DNA from: Endomicrobium sp.
Lineage (GTDB): Bacteria > Elusimicrobiota > Endomicrobiia > Endomicrobiales > Endomicrobiaceae
Length of the DNA: 9,251 bases
Reading direction: 5' to 3'
Assembly: GCA_031283985.1 (NCBI GenBank)
Contig: JAITAQ010000025.1
Coordinates: forward strand, 1 to 9,251
Every line of letters begins with the position of its first letter. Position 1 is the first letter of the stretch. The notes under the pieces were generated by a model. The model was not told the DNA's origin, made no database searches, and saw only the letters and a list, made by a program, of their open reading frames with translations. Both the position numbers and the translations under genes were made by a program. Shown here in pieces: positions 6,478 through 9,251 of the stretch.

Positions 6478-8259
6478 ATGTACGAATATAAATTGCTTGA
6501 AATCATGACTATAGGATTTGGTCTCGCGCTAACTTTTGGTTTTATAACACAAAAGCTTGGGCTTTCTTCTATAGTAGGATATTTATTAGCAGGGTTCCTT
6601 ATAGGACCATCATCCCCTGGTCCTATTGCAGATCCCACCTTAGCATTCCAGCTTTCCGAAGCTGGAGTTATTCTTTTAATGTTTGGCGTTGGTCTGCATT
6701 TTAAACTTGATGATCTGATGTCGGTTAAAGATGTCACTATACCCGGGGCTATTATACAAAGCAGCATTGCTACTGTGTTTACTACATTTTTGGGTTTAGC
6801 ATTGGATCTTAGTTTGAAGTCTGCCTTGATATTAGGATTTGGACTTGCCGTTGCCAGCACTGTAGTACTTTTAAGAGTCTTGGAAGATAATAATATAACA
6901 AATACAATACACGGGCATGTGGCAGTAGGCTGGCTTGTTGTAGAAGACATTTTGACCGTACTAATACTTGTCGTTCTTCCAAGCCTTTCATCAGTATTGT
7001 CAAGTTCAAACGCGACGGAGGGAAGCTTTGATATACTTAAAGCAGTGAGCATAGCTATATTACGCATAACGCTTTTATGGATTATTGTAATGAAAGGTGG
7101 GGGGGGAAATTTATCCCATGGATTTTATCAAAAATTGTAAAAACACGATCTCAAGAGTTATTTACTCTTGCAGTATTAGTTATAGCTTTTGCCACAGCTG
7201 TTTTAGCTGCCTTTGTCTTTCAAGCATCGTTTGCTTTAGGAGCTTTCTTAGGTGGAATGGTTATTGGCAAAAGCAAATTAAGCCATCAAGCCGGTGCTGA
7301 TATTCTACCGCTTAGAGACGCTTTTGCGGTTCTGTTTTTCTTAGCCGTAGGAATGCTTTTTGATTTTAAATTTTTTATTGAATATCCTGCTCTTATATGC
7401 ATATGCCTTGTAATAGTTTTATTGATAAAACCTTTAACTGCATTAATTACTGTATCCATACTTGGTTATTCACCAAAAACTGCACTTACTGTTGCGACAG
7501 GTCTTGCTCAAGTTGGAGAATTTTCATTTATACTAGCTCGTGAAGCAAAACGTTTAAATCTTGCAGGCAGCGAGGTTTACAATGCAATAGTAGTGTGTTC
7601 AATTATTTCAATAACCTTGAATCCATCACTATTTGCAAAAATAACGACATTTGAAAACTTTTTAAAAACAAAGAAAATATTATGGAATCTTTTAAATTTT
7701 AAAGTTTGAAAAGAAAAGTATTAAAAACAATAAAAGTAACCAGTTTGTACAAAACATTCTGTCTGCAAAAGGCTTTCCTGATCAAAAAAATGCAATTGTC
7801 GTTGGCTACGGTCCAACAGGGAAACAAGTTGTGAATGTCCTAAACGAACAAAATCTAAATCCGGTCATTATTGACACAAACATAGACACCATAAACAGTT
7901 TAAGTCCTCAAGGGTTTTCCGTAGTATATGGAGATTCTTCGCAAAAAGAAATTTTATTTGCAGCAGGAATAAAAAATGCAGAGTACTTAATTATTACTAT
8001 ACCGTCTTTACCATTAACGTTGGAGATAGCTACTCTCGCTTCATCGTTAAATCCTAAAACAAAAATACTTGCCAGAGCAAGGTTTTTAGACCACAAAGAG
8101 AATCTAAAACAAGCAGGCGTTTCACAAGCTGCTTTTGAAGAAGCTGAAGTGGCAAAAGCTTTGACATCATTACTCCTTGATGACTTAAAGAACCAGAATC
8201 TACTTACCACAGCCTCAGAAATGGCTTCTCAATCAACAGAAGAAGAAAAACATAAATAA
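6478..8259 (+). pseudogene. ybaL: YbaL/KefB-type monovalent cation:proton antiporter (CPA2) pseudogene, two frameshifts
   Basis: The family exports K+ or Na+ in exchange for H+ through an inner-membrane domain controlled by a cytoplasmic nucleotide-binding RCK (TrkA-N) domain. Three consecutive frames together give one protein of about 590 residues, the normal length. Frame 1 (6478-7098) has the first membrane helices (VGYLLAGFLIGP, GVILLMFGVGLHFKLDDLM, ASTVVLLRVLE). Frame 2 (about 7107-7700) has RSQELFTLAVLVIA, FALGAFLGGMVIGKSKLSHQ and PLRDAFAVLFFLAVGMLFDF. Frame 3 (open from 7696, with the RCK domain from about 7793) has VVGYGPTGKQVV, PVIIDTN and YGDSSQKEILFAAGI. The first shift is at the G8 tract 7099-7106 and the second in T/A runs near 7696-7703. 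ATG 6478 is preferred over in-frame TTG 6463 because the homologous start fits; the upstream GAGCGGA is only a weak ribosome site. No deletion is apparent, so this is a younger pseudogene than recN. Sequencing error or slippage rescue at the tracts cannot be excluded. Confidence 0.9.
7099..7106 (+). repeat. G8 homopolymer at the first antiporter frameshift
   Basis: Eight consecutive G in an AT-rich sequence, placed exactly where the antiporter reading frame changes. A tract of G6 or G9 would join the helix ending IIVMKG in frame to the downstream KFIPWIL segment. With G8 the upstream frame ends at TAA 7138-7140. Confidence 0.9.
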
Positions 8260-8284
8260 AAAAATCTTAGATGGACAAAATTAT

Positions 8285-8627
8285 ACATGACGAAGGCTTT
8301 TAGTCTAGCTTTACTTCTTTTTTTGACTTTTGATTTAGATCTCTTAGATTGAATCAACTGTTTTTTTTAATGATGCAATTCATCTTTTATCGCTTTTAGT
8401 TCTTTATAGGTTATAAAGTCCGTTTTATCAGCTGCATTCTTTACAGCGCCGTTAGTCCTTTTTTTAAGACTCCACGTGTTTAATTGTTTTGTCTATAAAC
8501 CTTTTCCCTTCCACAGTCTCAATTTTGTTGTCTTTAACACAAACTTTTTTGCCACAGCTTCAACCTTATCCTTACTTTTCAGCACAAGACCAACACTCGC
8601 ATAAAACGTGTTTTTTAAGTTTGACAT
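8285..8627 (-). pseudogene. Phasin-like / PhaF-like small coiled-coil protein, pseudogene
   Basis: No long frame is open, but pieces in three frames add up to a small protein of about 110-120 residues. From ATG 8627-8625: MSNLKNTFYASVGLVLKSKD then KVEAVAKKFV. After a shift near 8536-8543 (a GT repeat): VKDNKIETVEGKRFIDKTIK. After a second shift at the T7 run 8459-8465: VKNAADKTDFITYKELKAIK then DELHH. An in-frame TAA (where TTA would give Leu) interrupts before KKTVDSI, followed in another frame by a Lys/Arg-rich tail (SKSKVKKRSKARLKA). The hydrophobic start, a 'V-E-G-K-x-F-I' segment, a T-x-K/E-L-K hinge, a coiled coil and a basic tail resemble PhaF/PhaI-like or 'phasin family' proteins. Members of that group are often annotated as granule-associated without proof. 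The 3' limit is uncertain. It lies 46 bp downstream of rnhA on the same strand. Confidence 0.65.
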
Positions 8628-8673
8628 GTTTTATATCTTACCTTGAAAAAATAATAACAAATAATTATATAAA

Positions 8674-9251
8674 TTACAGTTTGCTTGCCGCACGTTTTGC
8701 GAGTAAATCAGCTTTATCATTTTTTATATTCCCCGTATGGCTTTTTATATGTCGCCATTCAATTTCCACCTTTGTTTGACGAATAAAGTTTATGTAATTT
8801 TTTGAAAGCTCGTTGCCGGGTTTCCATTTGCCCGCCGCAAATTTTTCTATTCCATCATAGTCATAGTTGATTCTTATCTTTCTAACATTGTTTTCATAGC
8901 ACCATTTTAAAGTTTCAATAACAGATTTTAATTCTCCGCCAAATTGTCTAAACTGCGTATTGGTAACCGTTCCTGAAAGTTCTGCCTTTATTTCATTATC
9001 CAGATAAATGACAGCACCGTAACCTGTAGTTCCATTAATATAAGAACCGTCAACAAATGCCTCGTAAATACCGCTCTTAGCTGTATAAATTTCTGAACCA
9101 TTGAGCTTGTTCCATAATGAATCTATAAACAAATCTATTTGGACATCTTTTATTTGCCGTTTCAAAGAATACGTATCTTTTGTCGGTTTATAATAGATAA
9201 ACAAATTTCCTTTTGTTATTCCCTTTTTTGTTTTAACAACAATCTTTACAA
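8674..9251 (-). CDS. rnhA: Ribonuclease HI, probably partial at the right edge
   Basis: Cleaves the RNA strand of RNA:DNA hybrids in the cytoplasm. Numbering from the TTG at 9204-9202, the catalytic set is intact: Asp52 in FVDGSY, Glu91 in GGELKSV, Asp115 in INYDYDGIEKF, His156 in HIKSHTG and Asp166 in KADLLAKRA. The RNase H fold occupies about 45-176. About 45 residues precede it, with no N-terminal domain I can name. TTG 9204 is a possible start (AAGGA lies just upstream, closer than ideal), but the frame stays open to the window edge and the added residues (VKIVVKTKKGITKGN) look like normal coding sequence. I therefore treat the gene as running off the window. From TTG it would be 176 residues. 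The form is closest to the RNase HI branch with a YDYxGIEKxAxGxW segment rather than to the E. coli enzyme. The phasin-like pseudogene follows 46 bp downstream. Confidence 0.88.
   Translation of the reverse strand, partial: VKIVVKTKKGITKGNLFIYYKPTKDTYSLKRQIKDVQIDLFIDSLWNKLNGSEIYTAKSGIYEAFVDGSYINGTTGYGAVIYLDNEIKAELSGTVTNTQFRQFGGELKSVIETLKWCYENNVRKIRINYDYDGIEKFAAGKWKPGNELSKNYINFIRQTKVEIEWRHIKSHTGNIKNDKADLLAKRAASKL

Noticed and set aside
6435..7067. Minus-strand open frame of 210 codons opposite the antiporter
   Set aside because: Shadow of the conserved plus-strand antiporter; composition and lack of motifs fit a chance antisense frame.
8264..8358. Repeated CTTAGAT words around an AGATCT palindrome, considered as an operator or small RNA terminator
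   Set aside because: The arms are short and imperfect, and the sequence is accounted for by the end of the phasin-like pseudogene.
8489..8779. Plus-strand open frame of 96 codons near the right end
   Set aside because: It overlaps the phasin-like remnant and the 3' end of rnhA on the other strand and shows no recognisable domain.

Overview
This is an AT-rich bacterial chromosomal segment that alternates intact housekeeping genes with heavily damaged ones. Four genes read through cleanly: NAD kinase (nadK), a class A penicillin-binding protein (mrcA type), ribonuclease G (rng) and ribonuclease HI (rnhA, probably running off the right edge). Four others are pseudogenes: recN, a radical SAM/DUF2344 protein, a YbaL/KefB-type cation:proton antiporter, and a small phasin-like protein. 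Intact conserved genes beside genes carrying homopolymer frameshifts, nonsense codons and internal deletions indicate a genome undergoing reduction, as in host-restricted endosymbionts. A class A PBP means a peptidoglycan-making bacterium. The pattern would fit a termite-gut endosymbiont such as Candidatus Endomicrobium (Elusimicrobiota), but that placement is inference from general knowledge, not a database result.

Layout: 1-1417 (minus) is the ruined recN, whose start codon overlaps the stop codon of nadK (1417-2238, minus), a common gene pair. A short divergent intergenic region (2239-2338) carries two outward-facing sigma-70-like promoters, each so close to its start codon that both nadK and the PBP gene (2339-4453, plus) look leaderless or nearly so. 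The PBP gene converges on rng (4478-5905, minus) with a 24-bp gap and no convincing terminator. Upstream of rng, 5941-6412 (minus) is a shrunken remnant of the radical SAM/DUF2344 gene that precedes rng in many bacteria. An AT-rich divergent spacer (6413-6477) with a 12-bp palindrome leads to the antiporter pseudogene (6478-8259, plus), broken into three frames. The right end holds, on the minus strand, rnhA (8674 to the window edge) followed by the phasin-like pseudogene (about 8285-8627).

Functionally, the survivors cover NADP supply, wall synthesis, RNA processing/decay and RNA:DNA hybrid removal. What has been lost is recombinational repair (RecN), a radical SAM function, ion homeostasis and a granule-associated or structural small protein. 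I found no CRISPR array, tRNA, rRNA, insertion sequence or defence system, and no convincing previously undescribed system. The value of the window is as a snapshot of gene decay in several stages, plus the candidate leaderless divergent promoter pair.
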